Shown here piece after piece: positions 49,668-59,531 of a stretch of 62,610 nucleotides of DNA. Both the position numbers and the translations under genes were made by a program. Where the stretch lies: NCBI RefSeq assembly GCF_024691275.1, contig NZ_JAILNU010000113.1, forward strand, positions 1 through 62,610, given 5' to 3'. How positions within the stretch are numbered: position 1 is the stretch's first letter; every line of letters begins with the position of its first letter. Below the pieces are notes generated by a model. That model saw only the letters and a program-made list of their open reading frames with translations. It did no database searches and was not told the DNA's origin. The DNA comes from Ruminococcus sp. Lineage in GTDB: Bacteria; Bacillota; Clostridia; Oscillospirales; Ruminococcaceae.

Positions 49668-50825
49668 TTATTTCAGAAGTTCATCTGCAAGAGCTTCTAT
49701 CTGAGCGATATTTGAAGTCTTTAAAGATGATCTGAGTGATACTGTAGCCTCTGTCCATGTGATATTCTTAGACTTTTCAAACATAGCCTTCACTGTCTTT
49801 GCAACAGCAGGTACCCAGCTTCCGTTCTCGATGATTCCGATAGTACGGTTCTGGTAATTTCTCTCGGTAAGGTCGAGAATAAAGTGCTTCATGAACGGGA
49901 ATATATCTGCGTTGTAGGTTGTTGTGGCAATGACCAGTTTGCCGTAGCGGAATGCGTCCTCGACTGATTCAGCCATGTCCTCTCTTGCAAGGTCAGCTAT
50001 AGCCACCTTCGGGCAGCCCTTTGCTTCGAGCTTTTCCTTGAGAAGCTCTGCAGCCTTCTTTGTATTGCCGTAAACTGATGTATACGCAATGAATACACCC
50101 TCAGACTCAACGCCGTAGCTCGACCATGTGTTGTAAAGTCCCAGATAGTAGCCGAGATCCTCCTTCAATACAGGTCCGTGGAGAGGACATATTGTCTGTA
50201 TATCAAGTGCAGAAGCCTTTTTGAGCACGTTCTGAACCTGCATACCATACTTGCCGACGATACCGAAGTAATAGCGGCGAGCTTCGCAAGCCCAGTCCTC
50301 ATCAACGTCAAGAGCACCGAATTTGCCGAACGCATCAGCTGAGAAAAGAACCTTGTCTGTGCTGTCATAGGTGAACATTACCTCAGGCCAGTGTACCATA
50401 GGAGCAAATACAAATGTAAGCTCATGTCTGCCCAGTGAGAGCTTGTCCCCTTCCTTGACCTCCAGCTTGTTTGCTATGGTAATTCCCTCGAAGAAAGCTT
50501 CTATCATTGCGAAGGTCTTTGCATTACCTACAACAGTAGTCTCGGGATACTTTGTCAGGAAATTCTTCAGATTTGCGGAGTGATCCGGCTCCATATGCTG
50601 AACGATGATATAATCGGGAGTGCGGTCAGCGAGAACCTCTGTGATATTATTCAGCCACTGTTCTGTGAATCTTCCGTCAACAGTGTCGAATATTGCAGTC
50701 TTGTCATCAACAACGATGTATGAATTATATGCCATACCGTTTGGCACATCATACTGTCCTTCAAAGAGGTCAACTTCGTGGTCATTGACGCCGATATAGT
50801 AAATGTCATTTGTTATATTATTCAT
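49668..50825 (-). CDS. fprA: A-type flavodiiron protein (O2/NO reductase)
   Basis: 385 residues. The N-terminal metallo-beta-lactamase-like domain has QHMEPDHSANL (His/Glu/Asp ligands), HWPEVMF and LHGPVLKEDLG. The C-terminal flavodoxin (about 245-385) begins VFIAYTSVYGNTKKAAELL. It reduces oxygen or nitric oxide without releasing radicals, protecting strict anaerobes. A promoter-like TATAAT lies at 50877-50872. It is the first gene of the redox group. Confidence 0.93.
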   Translation of the reverse strand: MNNITNDIYYIGVNDHEVDLFEGQYDVPNGMAYNSYIVVDDKTAIFDTVDGRFTEQWLNNITEVLADRTPDYIIVQHMEPDHSANLKNFLTKYPETTVVGNAKTFAMIEAFFEGITIANKLEVKEGDKLSLGRHELTFVFAPMVHWPEVMFTYDSTDKVLFSADAFGKFGALDVDEDWACEARRYYFGIVGKYGMQVQNVLKKASALDIQTICPLHGPVLKEDLGYYLGLYNTWSSYGVESEGVFIAYTSVYGNTKKAAELLKEKLEAKGCPKVAIADLAREDMAESVEDAFRYGKLVIATTTYNADIFPFMKHFILDLTERNYQNRTIGIIENGSWVPAVAKTVKAMFEKSKNITWTEATVSLRSSLKTSNIAQIEALADELLK

Positions 50826-51037
50826 GTTAGATTACCTCTTTTCATTAATTACGCCTGTGCGTTATGGGTTAATTATACCATAAATATCATGCTGTGAAAA
50901 GTGGCATTTGCAACAAATTTAAATGATTTTCTGTTATTATGTCATATCAGTAAGAAAAATATTCATATTTGAATATGATTAGAAAAAAATAAATTGCACA
51001 TAATATCATCAGAACCAAAAAGAAATAAGGTGAATCT

Positions 51038-51133
51038 ATGTTAATTTTTCTATTGGGCTCTATTTGTGGAGGAACAGTTGGCGTTATAACAATGTGTCTC
51101 TGTACAGCAGCGAAATGGGATAACGAACAATAG
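51038..51133 (+). CDS. DUF3789-type micro-protein
   Basis: 31 residues, MLIFLLGSICGGTVGVITMC..., a single hydrophobic helix with the GGTVGV-TMC signature of DUF3789 proteins, which are usually found in conjugative elements. AAGG lies upstream, and the last codons lie within a direct repeat. It is an isolated remnant here. Confidence 0.68.
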   Translation: MLIFLLGSICGGTVGVITMCLCTAAKWDNEQ

Positions 51134-51292
51134 CATCATGCTACAACACAAACAGTGCCGTAAGCGAGTACGTGTATGAGCTATTGATTAGAGTGAGCGA
51201 GTTTACGAGCGACAACGGGGCAAGGGTGCAGCGTCACGCTGCCAGCAAAGTGGGATAACGAACAATAGCATCATGTTACAACACAAACAGTG
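51116..51292 (+). repeat. Direct repeat, about 42 bp, two copies
   Basis: 51116-51157 and 51251-51292 are identical except for one C/T change (TGGGATAACGAACAATAGCA and following). The first copy covers the end of the DUF3789 gene. The pair encloses 93 bases and may be the scar of a deletion or partial duplication. Confidence 0.85.
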
Positions 51293-51317
51293 TGCCCCTA
51301 CAATAGCGGCATAATTA

Positions 51318-51339
51318 AAGGGCGGCAAATGCCGCCCTT
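51318..51339 (-). terminator. Terminator of serS
   Basis: AAGGGCGGCA pairs with TGCCGCCCTT, followed on the minus strand by TTTAATTAT. Confidence 0.75.
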
Positions 51340-51364
51340 CTAATTGCTAATTGCTATTCTCTGC

Positions 51365-52657
51365 TCACTTCTTCTCGGGAACCTTGATGATATCCTTGCG
51401 CATATATGGCTGGAGTGCCTTTGGTATGCGGATAGAACCGTCCTCGTTGAGGTTGTTCTCAACAAATGCGATAAGCATTCTCGGAGGAGCAACAACTGTG
51501 TTGTTAAGAGTATGTGGGAAGTACTTGTTTCCGTCCTCTGTCTTGATTCTGATGCCAAGACGACGAGCCTGTGCGTCGCCGAGGTTTGAACAGCTTCCTA
51601 CCTCGAAGTACTTCTTCTGACGAGGTGACCATGCTTCAACGTCGATGGACTTTACCTTCAGGTCTGCAAGGTCTCCCGAACAACACTCAAGAGTACGTAC
51701 AGGTATATCAAGTGTGCGGAAGAACTCAACTGTATAGCTGTAGAGCTTGTGGAACCAGTCCATAGACTCCTCAGGCTTACATACAACGACCATTTCCTGC
51801 TTCTCAAACTGGTGGATACGGTAAACACCGCGTTCCTCGATGCCCTTTGAGCCAACTTCCTTACGGAAACATGGCGAATAGCTTGTAAGAGTCTGTGGAA
51901 GCTCACTCTCAGGAAGGATAGTATCAATGAACTTTCCTATCATAGAGTGCTCGGAAGTACCGATGAGGTAGAGATCCTCGCCCTCGATCTTGTACATCAT
52001 GTTAGCCATATCGTCGAAGCTCATAACGCCTGTAACGACTGCACTTCTTATCATGAAAGGCGGAATGTAGTATGTGAATCCCTTGTCGATCATGAAGTCT
52101 CTTGCGTAAGAAAGGATACAGCTCTGGAGCTGTGCGATATCTCCCTTTAAGTAATAGAAACCGTTACCGCTTGTGCTTCTTGCGCTGTCGATGTCGATAC
52201 CGTTTACCTTTTCCATGATATCAACGTGGTAAGGAACTTCAAAATCAGGAACAGCAGGCTCGCCGAACTTCTCGACCTCAACGTTTTCTGAATCGTCCTT
52301 GCCTATCGGGACGCTGTCGTCGATAATGTTAGGAATTACCATCATGATCTCTTTGATCTCGCCTTCAAGCTTTGTTTCAAGAGCTTCCATTTCAGCAAGC
52401 TTGTCGCCGAGCTCTGTAACTTCTGCCTTTGCCTTCTCAGCCTCGTCCTTCATGCCCTTAGCCATGTAGCCGCCGATCTCCTTGCTTCTTACCTTGCGGA
52501 CGTTACGAAGGCTGTCGCACTCTGTCTTAGTCTTTCTGTACTCCTCGTCGAGAGCGACTACCTTGTCAACGAGTTCGAGCTTTTCGTCCTGAAACTTCTT
52601 CTTGATGTTCTCTTTAACAAGCTCGGGATTTGTTCTTATCAGTTTAATATCTATCAT
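51365..52657 (-). CDS. serS: Seryl-tRNA synthetase
   Basis: 430 residues. An N-terminal antiparallel coiled-coil arm (about 30-105) binds tRNA-Ser. The class II core includes YLIGTSEHSMIGKF (motif 1 region), SPCFRKEVGSKGIEERGVYRIHQFEKQEM (motif 2) and ALQPYMR at the end. It charges tRNA-Ser. It is 11 bases behind parB. Confidence 0.96.
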   Translation of the reverse strand: MIDIKLIRTNPELVKENIKKKFQDEKLELVDKVVALDEEYRKTKTECDSLRNVRKVRSKEIGGYMAKGMKDEAEKAKAEVTELGDKLAEMEALETKLEGEIKEIMMVIPNIIDDSVPIGKDDSENVEVEKFGEPAVPDFEVPYHVDIMEKVNGIDIDSARSTSGNGFYYLKGDIAQLQSCILSYARDFMIDKGFTYYIPPFMIRSAVVTGVMSFDDMANMMYKIEGEDLYLIGTSEHSMIGKFIDTILPESELPQTLTSYSPCFRKEVGSKGIEERGVYRIHQFEKQEMVVVCKPEESMDWFHKLYSYTVEFFRTLDIPVRTLECCSGDLADLKVKSIDVEAWSPRQKKYFEVGSCSNLGDAQARRLGIRIKTEDGNKYFPHTLNNTVVAPPRMLIAFVENNLNEDGSIRIPKALQPYMRKDIIKVPEKK

Positions 52658-52668
52658 AATTATTCTCC

Positions 52669-53523
52669 TTATTCCTCTTTTGCCAGCTTTTCTGCCAGAA
52701 CTGCGAGGTCATTTTTGTCATAGAATTCGAGTATGAGAGCTCCCTTGTTCTTACCGTAGTCCACCTTGACCTTTCTGCCGAGGCGCTCGTTAAGGGAGAG
52801 TTCCATTTCTTTAAAATAATTATCTATTTTAGCATTTGATTTGCTGGTTGCAGCTTCTTCACTGTGCTCTGCTGATTTCTGTGCAGCCTTCTCCACCTGT
52901 CTTACTGTGAGGCCGCCGTCAGCAGCTTTCAAAGCTACAGCAATGAGCATCTCCTCGTCTTCAAAGCCAAGCAGCGCTCTTGCGTGACCTGCTGAGATCT
53001 CGCCGTTTTCCAGCATTTTCAGAACTCTTTCGGGAAGTGAAAGTATTCTTACTGCATTGGCAACTGCCGAGCGTGAACGCCCAACCATCTTTGCCACTTT
53101 TTCCTGTGTCATGCCAAACTTCTCGATAAGCTCGTTATATCCCGCAGCTTCTTCAACAGGATTCAGGTTCTCACGCTGAAGATTCTCGATAATTGCGATC
53201 TGCATTGTCTCCAGATCGGAGAGCTCGCGGATATTTACAGGTACTTCATCGAGCCCTGCCATACGGGCTGCGCGCCATCTTCTTTCACCTGCAACTATCT
53301 GATAACCGCCCGTACTTATCGGACGGACGAGAATCGGCTGGAGCATACCGTGCTCACGGATAGAATCCGCAAGAGCGGTTATCGCCTCATCGCTGAACGC
53401 CTTACGCGGCTGGTCACGATTCGGCTCTATTTCAGAGGTGCGCAGAGTTTTCTTGACCTGTATGTCGTTGCTGTTGTCGCTGAACAGCGTGTCAAGTCCT
53501 GCACCTAAACCACCTTTTGCCAT
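52669..53523 (-). CDS. parB: Chromosome-partitioning protein ParB (Spo0J)
   Basis: 284 residues from MAKGGLGAGLDTLF. PNRDQPRKAFSDEAITALADSI leads into the ParB/Srx domain with GERRWRAARMAGLDEVP (CTP-binding box). The helix-turn-helix MTQEKVAKMVGRSRSAVANAVRIL follows, with a C-terminal dimer domain. It binds the parS sites at 54453-54551 and 58099-58114 and, with ParA, separates the origins. An 17-base gap separates it from parA. Confidence 0.93.
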   Translation of the reverse strand: MAKGGLGAGLDTLFSDNSNDIQVKKTLRTSEIEPNRDQPRKAFSDEAITALADSIREHGMLQPILVRPISTGGYQIVAGERRWRAARMAGLDEVPVNIRELSDLETMQIAIIENLQRENLNPVEEAAGYNELIEKFGMTQEKVAKMVGRSRSAVANAVRILSLPERVLKMLENGEISAGHARALLGFEDEEMLIAVALKAADGGLTVRQVEKAAQKSAEHSEEAATSKSNAKIDNYFKEMELSLNERLGRKVKVDYGKNKGALILEFYDKNDLAVLAEKLAKEE

Positions 53524-53539
53524 ATTCAAACCTCATTCG

Positions 53540-54367
53540 TCAGGACGAACGTTTTCCTTTCTTATTTTTTTTGAAAGAGAAGACTTTTTTCTTCTTTGGA
53601 AGCTCAAGAGGTTCGCCGAGTATCTCATGGCAGACAAGCTCATAGGATTCTGCGCCCTTTGAGGACTTGTCGTAGTACATTACAGGCTTTCCGTGGCTGG
53701 GAGCTTCTGAAATACGAACATTTCGAGGCACTTTTGTCTTGAACACCTTGTCGGGGAAGTACTTCTCGACTTCTGAAACAACGTCATTTGCAACATTAAG
53801 TCTGCCGTCAAACATTGTAAAGAGTATTCCCTCAATCTCAAGAGCCGGGTTATAATTATTTTTAACTATCTTAATAGTATTCACAAGCTGTGAAAGTCCT
53901 TCAAGTGCGTAGAACTCCGCAAGCATGGGGACGATTATACTGTCGCAAGCAACGATACCGTTTATAGTGATCGTACCAAGTGCAGGAGGACAGTCAATGA
54001 AGATGTAGTCATAGTCCTGCTTGATAGTCAGCACCTGCATTTTGAGTCTGTTGACCCTGTTCTCGTACTCAGCAAGCTCAATCTCGCAGCCTGCAAGAGC
54101 TTCTGTAGCAGGCAGGATAGAAACATTTTCAAACTCAGTGGTGATAACAGCTTCCTGAATTCTTGTCTTGCCTGTAATAACATCATAAGTCGACGAGCTT
54201 ACGGACTTCTTTTTGATGCCGAAGCCTGTAGTCGTATTTCCCTGTGGGTCAGAATCTATACACAGCACCTTGAATCCGCGAGAGCCAAGATAAGCTGCAA
54301 TATTTATGACAGTAGTTGATTTTCCTACGCCGCCCTTCTGATTGGCAACCGCAATGATCTTGCCCAT
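53540..54367 (-). CDS. parA: Chromosome-partitioning ATPase ParA (Soj)
   Basis: 275 residues. MGKIIAVANQKGGVGKSTT holds the deviant Walker A (KGGVGKST), DYIFIDCPPALG is the Walker B region, and EAPSHGKPVMYYD is the typical ending before a basic tail (KKKKVFSFKKNKKGKR). It dimerises on ATP and binds DNA. In an operon with parB. Confidence 0.95.
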   Translation of the reverse strand: MGKIIAVANQKGGVGKSTTVINIAAYLGSRGFKVLCIDSDPQGNTTTGFGIKKKSVSSSTYDVITGKTRIQEAVITTEFENVSILPATEALAGCEIELAEYENRVNRLKMQVLTIKQDYDYIFIDCPPALGTITINGIVACDSIIVPMLAEFYALEGLSQLVNTIKIVKNNYNPALEIEGILFTMFDGRLNVANDVVSEVEKYFPDKVFKTKVPRNVRISEAPSHGKPVMYYDKSSKGAESYELVCHEILGEPLELPKKKKVFSFKKNKKGKRSS

Positions 54368-54452
54368 AGAATCTTCCTTTCAAATTTACTTATAATATTA
54401 TATCACTTTTCACTCGCAATGTAAATAAGAAACAAGGATTTTTTTCAAAAAA

Positions 54453-54551
54453 TGTTTCACATGAAACATTCGCAGGCTGAGAAACGTAAAAAAAGTTTCA
54501 CGTGAAACAATTCAAACGATATGTTTGACAAAAAAAGTTTCACGTGAAACA
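54453..54551. promoter_or_regulatory. Cluster of three parS sites
   Basis: TGTTTCACATGAAACA at 54453-54468, and AGTTTCACGTGAAACA at 54494-54509 and at 54536-54551. The consensus parS is TGTTTCACGTGAAACA. They lie between noc and parA, the usual place for origin-proximal parS. Confidence 0.92.
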
Positions 54552-54560
54552 TTTCAAAGA

Positions 54561-55376
54561 TCAGATTTTCTTTTGTATAGGTATCCTGACGCGGTACTCG
54601 ATGTAGTCCTCACTCTGGATTTTTCTCGAATCAGCGGAGATTCCGGCTGCCTGCATGGTCTCCACGGCTTTGTTTATGGTATTCACAAACATCTTCACGT
54701 TCTGAAACACCACCGAACGCTTCTTGTAGCTCACTTTATTTTTCTGACTGCCGATGAACTCGTCGATAAGATGCTCGGAGCGCTCTACATTCAGATTACT
54801 CTTGATTATTTTTTCGAGAATAAACATTCTGTCGTCAACACTGCCAAGTCTGAGCAGCGATCTTGCATGGCGCTCCGTGAGATTATACCTGATGATAAGC
54901 TCACGCTCCTTTTCGGAAAGTCTCAGCAGACGAAGCTTGTTGGCAATTGTACTCTGAGCGCGTCCGAGTTTTGCAGCAGCGTCCTCCTGCGTCATGCCGT
55001 AGTGAGAGATGAGCTTCTCAATTGCGGCAGCTTCGTCAAAAAATGACAAGTCCTGACGCTGGATATTCTCCACAAGTGCAAGAACCGCGGAGTGCCTGTC
55101 ACTGACCTCGTGAACAATGCACGGAACGACTTCAAGCCCGCACATTTTCGCTGCCCGAAGCCGCCTTTCACCCGCGATAAGCTCGAAATGTCCGTCCTTT
55201 TTGCGAACGGAAAGGGGCTGCAATATGCCGTTCTGTGCGATAGACTCCGCAAGAGGAGTGAGATCATCAGTGAAGTTCTTCCGAGGCTGATAGGGGTTTG
55301 GAATAATGTCAGCAACTGATATTTCAACGACTTTGTTTATTGACTTTTCTTTAGCAAAATTAAGAAAACCTGCCAT
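54561..55376 (-). CDS. noc: ParB-like nucleoid occlusion protein
   Basis: 271 residues. IPNPYQPRKNFTDDLTPLAESI and GERRLRAAKMCGLEVVP form the CTP-binding ParB fold, and MTQEDAAAKLGRAQSTIANKLRLLRLS is the helix-turn-helix. The N-terminal FLNFAKEKSINK could be the short membrane-targeting helix of Noc. Position between rsmG and parA is the noc place in Bacillus. Noc blocks division over the chromosome. Confidence 0.85.
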   Translation of the reverse strand: MAGFLNFAKEKSINKVVEISVADIIPNPYQPRKNFTDDLTPLAESIAQNGILQPLSVRKKDGHFELIAGERRLRAAKMCGLEVVPCIVHEVSDRHSAVLALVENIQRQDLSFFDEAAAIEKLISHYGMTQEDAAAKLGRAQSTIANKLRLLRLSEKERELIIRYNLTERHARSLLRLGSVDDRMFILEKIIKSNLNVERSEHLIDEFIGSQKNKVSYKKRSVVFQNVKMFVNTINKAVETMQAAGISADSRKIQSEDYIEYRVRIPIQKKI

Positions 55377-55445
55377 AAAAATTACCTCCGAGAGAATTAT
55401 TATACTTAAATTCTAACATTCACGGGAAATAATTTCTATACAAAA

Positions 55446-55476
55446 AAACCGCCATTTTACAAGAAAACAGCGGTTT
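55446..55476 (-). terminator. Terminator of the mnmE-mnmG-rsmG transcript
   Basis: On the minus strand AAACCGC pairs with GCGGTTT (55470-55476 with 55446-55452), followed by a T-run. So noc is transcribed separately. Confidence 0.75.
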
Positions 55477-55497
55477 CATCGACAATATATCATTTTT

Positions 55498-56202
55498 TTA
55501 CAGAGTTTTTTTCTTGATCTGACTGCTATTGCGAGGATATTTTGGCGGAGTTTGCGATATTTTTTCAATTACAGCGATCCTGCGCTTTTCATCAAAAATA
55601 TCATATTCGTGAATTTTTCCCAGTTTTCCGCCAAGTATCTCAATTGCGTTTCTGCCAAGAGAGAAATCTTCTGTAGGGCCCTTCATTGCTAAGAAAGCTC
55701 CTCCCACCTTTACAAAAGGTATACAAAACTCGCTGAGGAGAGCCATGTTAGCAACTGCACGAGCACACGAAAAATCAAACTTTTCCCTGTATTCAGCTTT
55801 TTTCGAGATATTCTCTGCCCTTCCGTGGATAAACTCCGCGTCAATTTCAAGCTTTTCGCAGAGCTGTTTCAGAAAATCAATACGCTTGTTCAAGCTGTCG
55901 AGAAGTGTGAGTTTAATGTCGGGTCTGAAGATCTTCAGCGGTACAGACGGAAACCCTGCACCCGTGCCCACATCAATAAGACTCGAATTTTCGGGAATAT
56001 CAATATACTTTGACAGCATGATGCTATCAATAAAATGCTTGCGGAGAATCTCATCAGGCTCAGTAATAGCAGTAAGATTCACATTTTTATTATACTCAAC
56101 AAGAAATTCCGCATAAATTTCAAGCTTTTCATAAACCTCCCTCGTAAGAGTTAACCCAACGCTTGAAAAATCAGAGCAACATAGTTCAAAATCAGGAAGC
56201 AT
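55498..56202 (-). CDS. rsmG: 16S rRNA methyltransferase G
   Basis: 234 residues. [26 protein letters not shown] and [18 protein letters not shown] (SAM-binding loop) are diagnostic. It methylates a guanine (G527 in E. coli numbering) of 16S rRNA. It overlaps mnmG by 11 bases. Confidence 0.95.
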   Translation of the reverse strand: MLPDFELCCSDFSSVGLTLTREVYEKLEIYAEFLVEYNKNVNLTAITEPDEILRKHFIDSIMLSKYIDIPENSSLIDVGTGAGFPSVPLKIFRPDIKLTLLDSLNKRIDFLKQLCEKLEIDAEFIHGRAENISKKAEYREKFDFSCARAVANMALLSEFCIPFVKVGGAFLAMKGPTEDFSLGRNAIEILGGKLGKIHEYDIFDEKRRIAVIEKISQTPPKYPRNSSQIKKKTL

Positions 56203-58081
56203 TTTCCTCTCCTTTCTCGTGCATCAGCCATACTGCAAGCATGGAGATGTCAGCAGGAGATACTCCCGAAATACGAGAAGCCTGACCAATTGAAAGGGGC
56301 TTTATTTTGTTGAGCTTCTCCACAGCTTCGAGACGAAGTCCGTAAACAAGGCTATAATCCAAGTCCTTCGGTAGCTTCTTGGACTCCATTTTTCGCATCT
56401 GCTCGATCTGAACGAGCTGCTTCTGGATATATCCCTCGTACTTCAACTGAAGCTCAACCTGTTCACAAACGTCCCACGGAAGCTCCGGACGCTCAGGATC
56501 GAACTGCGCAAGATCGTTATAATTTATCTGCGGACGACGGATAAGATCGGACAATTTGCAGCCTGTAGTAAGTGCCGAAGTACCGCGTTCTTCGAGGAAA
56601 ATATTGAGCTTTTCCGACGGCGAAACGTTGGTGTGGGAAACTCTTTCGATCTCCTCATCAGTCAGACGGATCTTTTCGAGAAGCTTCTCGTAACGTTCTG
56701 CGGAAATAAGTCCAAGCTTAAAACCGATTGGAGTAAGCCTCTGATCGGCGTTATCCTGGCGTAAAATAAGCCTGTACTCGCTGCGTGAGGTCATCATTCT
56801 GTACGGATCGGAGCAGCCCTTCGTCACGAGATCATCCACAAGAGTACCAATATAAGAGCTCGCACGATCAAGAATGAGCGGCTCGCGGTTCTTTATCTTG
56901 AGAGCGGCGTTGATTCCCGCAACGATTCCCTGTGCGCCAGCCTCCTCGTAGCCCGAACTGCCGTTGAACTGTCCTGCGCCGTAAAGTCCTTCGATGTTCT
57001 TGAATTCGAGTGTGGGCAGGAGCTGATTCGGGTTGCAGCAATCGTACTCGATCGCGTAGGCGGGACGCATGATCTCCACGTCCTCCAGTCCGTCTATCGT
57101 TCTGAGAAATGCTAACTGTACATCTTCCGGCAGCGATGACGACATTCCCTGCAAATAGTACTCCTCTGTTGTAAGTCCCATAGGCTCCACAAAGAGCTGA
57201 TGACGCGGCTTATCGGAAAAGCGCACAATTTTGTCCTCGATTGACGGACAGTATCGTGGCCCTACTCCCTCTATTCTGCCCGAGTACAGAGGTGATCTGT
57301 CAAGGTTTGCAAGTATCACTTCGTGGGTTTTACTGTTTGTATATGTAACATAGCAGCTCACTTTGTTCTCAAGGTGCTCTGAATCTGTCTCAAACGAGAA
57401 AGGAACGATTTTTTCGTCGCCGTCCTGTCGCTCCATAATATCAAAATTAATACTTCTCTTGTTTACACGGCAAGGCGTTCCCGTCTTGAAGCGCCTGAGC
57501 TCCACACCATTCTCCATAAGGCTCGCCGACAAATATTTACTCGGCAGAGCCGAATCAGGACCGCTTTCATATGAAACTTCGCCAATGTGAATCTTACCTT
57601 TTAAATATGTACCCGTGGCAATTACCACAGCTTTTACCTTGTACTCAGCGCCGAGAGAAGTTCTTACGCCTGTAATTTTACCGTCCTCAACAACAATTTC
57701 AGAAATTTCTGCCTGCTTTACGTAAAGATTTTTCTGCTTTTCGCATACATCTTTCATATAATTATGATATTTTACGCGGTCAGCCTGAGCTCTCAGACTG
57801 TGTACCGCAGGGCCCTTTCCGCGGTTGAGCATACGGCTCTGAATGAAACATTTATCGGCAGCTTTTCCCATTTCGCCGCCCAAAGCGTCTATTTCACGGA
57901 CTAAATGCCCCTTTGCAGTTCCTCCTATCGACGGATTGCAGGGCATATTTGCAATCTGATCCAGTGATATCGTAAACATTACAGTTTTGCAGCCAAGTCT
58001 TGCGGAAGCGAGAGCAGCCTCTACGCCTGCATGACCTGCGCCGACTACTGCAACGTCAAATTCGCCCATTTCGTATATCAC
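56192..58081 (-). CDS. mnmG: tRNA uridine-5-carboxymethylaminomethyl enzyme MnmG
   Basis: 629 residues starting at GTG six bases after GGAGGG. The start [19 protein letters not shown] aligns with the usual MGY...[12 protein letters not shown], so the internal ATG was not chosen. The FAD-binding [39 protein letters not shown] and [12 protein letters not shown] motifs are present. With MnmE it modifies wobble uridines. Confidence 0.96.
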   Translation of the reverse strand: MIYEMGEFDVAVVGAGHAGVEAALASARLGCKTVMFTISLDQIANMPCNPSIGGTAKGHLVREIDALGGEMGKAADKCFIQSRMLNRGKGPAVHSLRAQADRVKYHNYMKDVCEKQKNLYVKQAEISEIVVEDGKITGVRTSLGAEYKVKAVVIATGTYLKGKIHIGEVSYESGPDSALPSKYLSASLMENGVELRRFKTGTPCRVNKRSINFDIMERQDGDEKIVPFSFETDSEHLENKVSCYVTYTNSKTHEVILANLDRSPLYSGRIEGVGPRYCPSIEDKIVRFSDKPRHQLFVEPMGLTTEEYYLQGMSSSLPEDVQLAFLRTIDGLEDVEIMRPAYAIEYDCCNPNQLLPTLEFKNIEGLYGAGQFNGSSGYEEAGAQGIVAGINAALKIKNREPLILDRASSYIGTLVDDLVTKGCSDPYRMMTSRSEYRLILRQDNADQRLTPIGFKLGLISAERYEKLLEKIRLTDEEIERVSHTNVSPSEKLNIFLEERGTSALTTGCKLSDLIRRPQINYNDLAQFDPERPELPWDVCEQVELQLKYEGYIQKQLVQIEQMRKMESKKLPKDLDYSLVYGLRLEAVEKLNKIKPLSIGQASRISGVSPADISMLAVWLMHEKGEENAS

Positions 58082-58098
58082 AATTGTCCCTCCTTCAT

Positions 58099-58114
58099 TG
58101 TTTCACATGAAACA
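58099..58114. promoter_or_regulatory. parS site between mnmG and mnmE
   Basis: TGTTTCACATGAAACA, same sequence as the site at 54453; it abuts the mnmE stop codon. Confidence 0.88.
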
Positions 58115-59476
58115 TTATTTGCCAACGCAGAAGCGTGAGAACACTTCGTCCACAACTGCATCGGTAACTTTTTCGCCTGTAAGCTGGAGCAGCGACTGTT
58201 CCGCTTCATCGACAAGAATACTTACAGCGTCCAGCATTTCACCGATTTCAAGTGATGAAATGGCACTTTCAATACCTTCAAGAGCATTGTCAATACACTT
58301 TTTCTGACGCTCGTTTGCAGCTGTTGCTGTGTCAAAATCAGCTTCATTCAGCTTCAATATCTCCTCAATATGGCTGTGAAGATCGTCCACGCCCGTGCTT
58401 TCTTTGGCAGATAAATATACAATATGTTGAATCTTATCTTTTAAAATTGAAACATCAATAACATTTTCAACGTCTGTTTTATTTATCACAGCTATCGTTC
58501 TGTCATTATTAACTTTATTAATTAAATACAAATCGTCCTCGGTGAGCGGACAACTTCCATCAAAAACTGCAATCACAAGCTCCGACGTAGCTATCATTTT
58601 TTCAGCCATATCAACACCGATACCCTCGATGATATCATCTGTTTCATGGATCCCCGCAGTGTCCGAGAGGCGCAGAGTGATATCGCCCACGCGGACGCTC
58701 TCCTCGATAATATCCCTCGTCGTGCCTGCGATCTCGGTAACGATGCTCCTCTCGCAGCCGCTGAGGCAATTGAACAGCGTCGATTTGCCCACGTTTGGAC
58801 GACCTATGATAGCCGTAGCAACTCCCTCACGGAGGATCCTTCCGCTGTCGTAGTTCTTCACCAGCGAACGGAGATCATCGCGGACAGCCGTAAGCTCCTC
58901 GGTAAGAGCTTCGGGACGCACCTCTGGGATATCTTCCTCGGGATAATCTGCCCACGCAGCAAGGTCGCCAAGTATCTTCAGCAGCTTCTCCGAACACTTT
59001 CGCGCCAACTTGAAAGCCGTACCCTCACGCAGGCTCTCCGCCATTTTCAGCTCACGCTCGCCCTTGGCAGAGATTATATCCATGACCGCCTCAGCCTGAG
59101 TAAGGTCGAGCTTTCCGTTGAGGTAAGCCCTCTTTGTGAATTCGCCCGCCTCAGCGTTGACAGCTCCGTATGCAAGAGCCGCGCGGAGCACCTTCCTTGT
59201 AACATACAAACCGCCGTGACAGGAAAGTTCCACAACGTCCTCGCCTGTATAGCTGTGGGGAGCACGGAACACTGTCAGGATACAGTCATCAAGGCGCTCG
59301 CCGCCGTCATGAGCTATACCGTAAGCGCAGGTATACCCTTCCATTTCACTGACTTTTTTGCTGCCGTAAGGTGAGAAGATCTTCTCCGCAACGCTGATAG
59401 CGTCCTCACCCGAGATACGTATGACCGCAATACCTCCCACAGCATTCGGCGTAGAAACTGCCGCGATCGTTGACAT
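58115..59476 (-). CDS. mnmE: tRNA modification GTPase MnmE
   Basis: 453 residues. N-terminal folate-binding domain (ISGEDAISVAEKIF), helical domain, G domain inserted with GRPNVGKSTLFN, DTAGIHETDD and NKTD, and the terminal CVGK with the conserved Cys. Partner of MnmG. Confidence 0.96.
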   Translation of the reverse strand: MSTIAAVSTPNAVGGIAVIRISGEDAISVAEKIFSPYGSKKVSEMEGYTCAYGIAHDGGERLDDCILTVFRAPHSYTGEDVVELSCHGGLYVTRKVLRAALAYGAVNAEAGEFTKRAYLNGKLDLTQAEAVMDIISAKGERELKMAESLREGTAFKLARKCSEKLLKILGDLAAWADYPEEDIPEVRPEALTEELTAVRDDLRSLVKNYDSGRILREGVATAIIGRPNVGKSTLFNCLSGCERSIVTEIAGTTRDIIEESVRVGDITLRLSDTAGIHETDDIIEGIGVDMAEKMIATSELVIAVFDGSCPLTEDDLYLINKVNNDRTIAVINKTDVENVIDVSILKDKIQHIVYLSAKESTGVDDLHSHIEEILKLNEADFDTATAANERQKKCIDNALEGIESAISSLEIGEMLDAVSILVDEAEQSLLQLTGEKVTDAVVDEVFSRFCVGK

Positions 59477-59493
59477 CTAATCACTCCTAAAAA

Positions 59494-59516
59494 AACAACG
59501 GCATAATGCCGTTGTT
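59494..59516 (-). terminator. Terminator between jag and mnmE
   Basis: AACAACGGCA pairs with TGCCGTTGTT and is followed on the minus strand by a T-run, so the rpmH...jag and mnmE...rsmG blocks are separate or partly coupled transcripts. Confidence 0.8.
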
Positions 59517-59531
59517 TCAGATATTTTCAAA

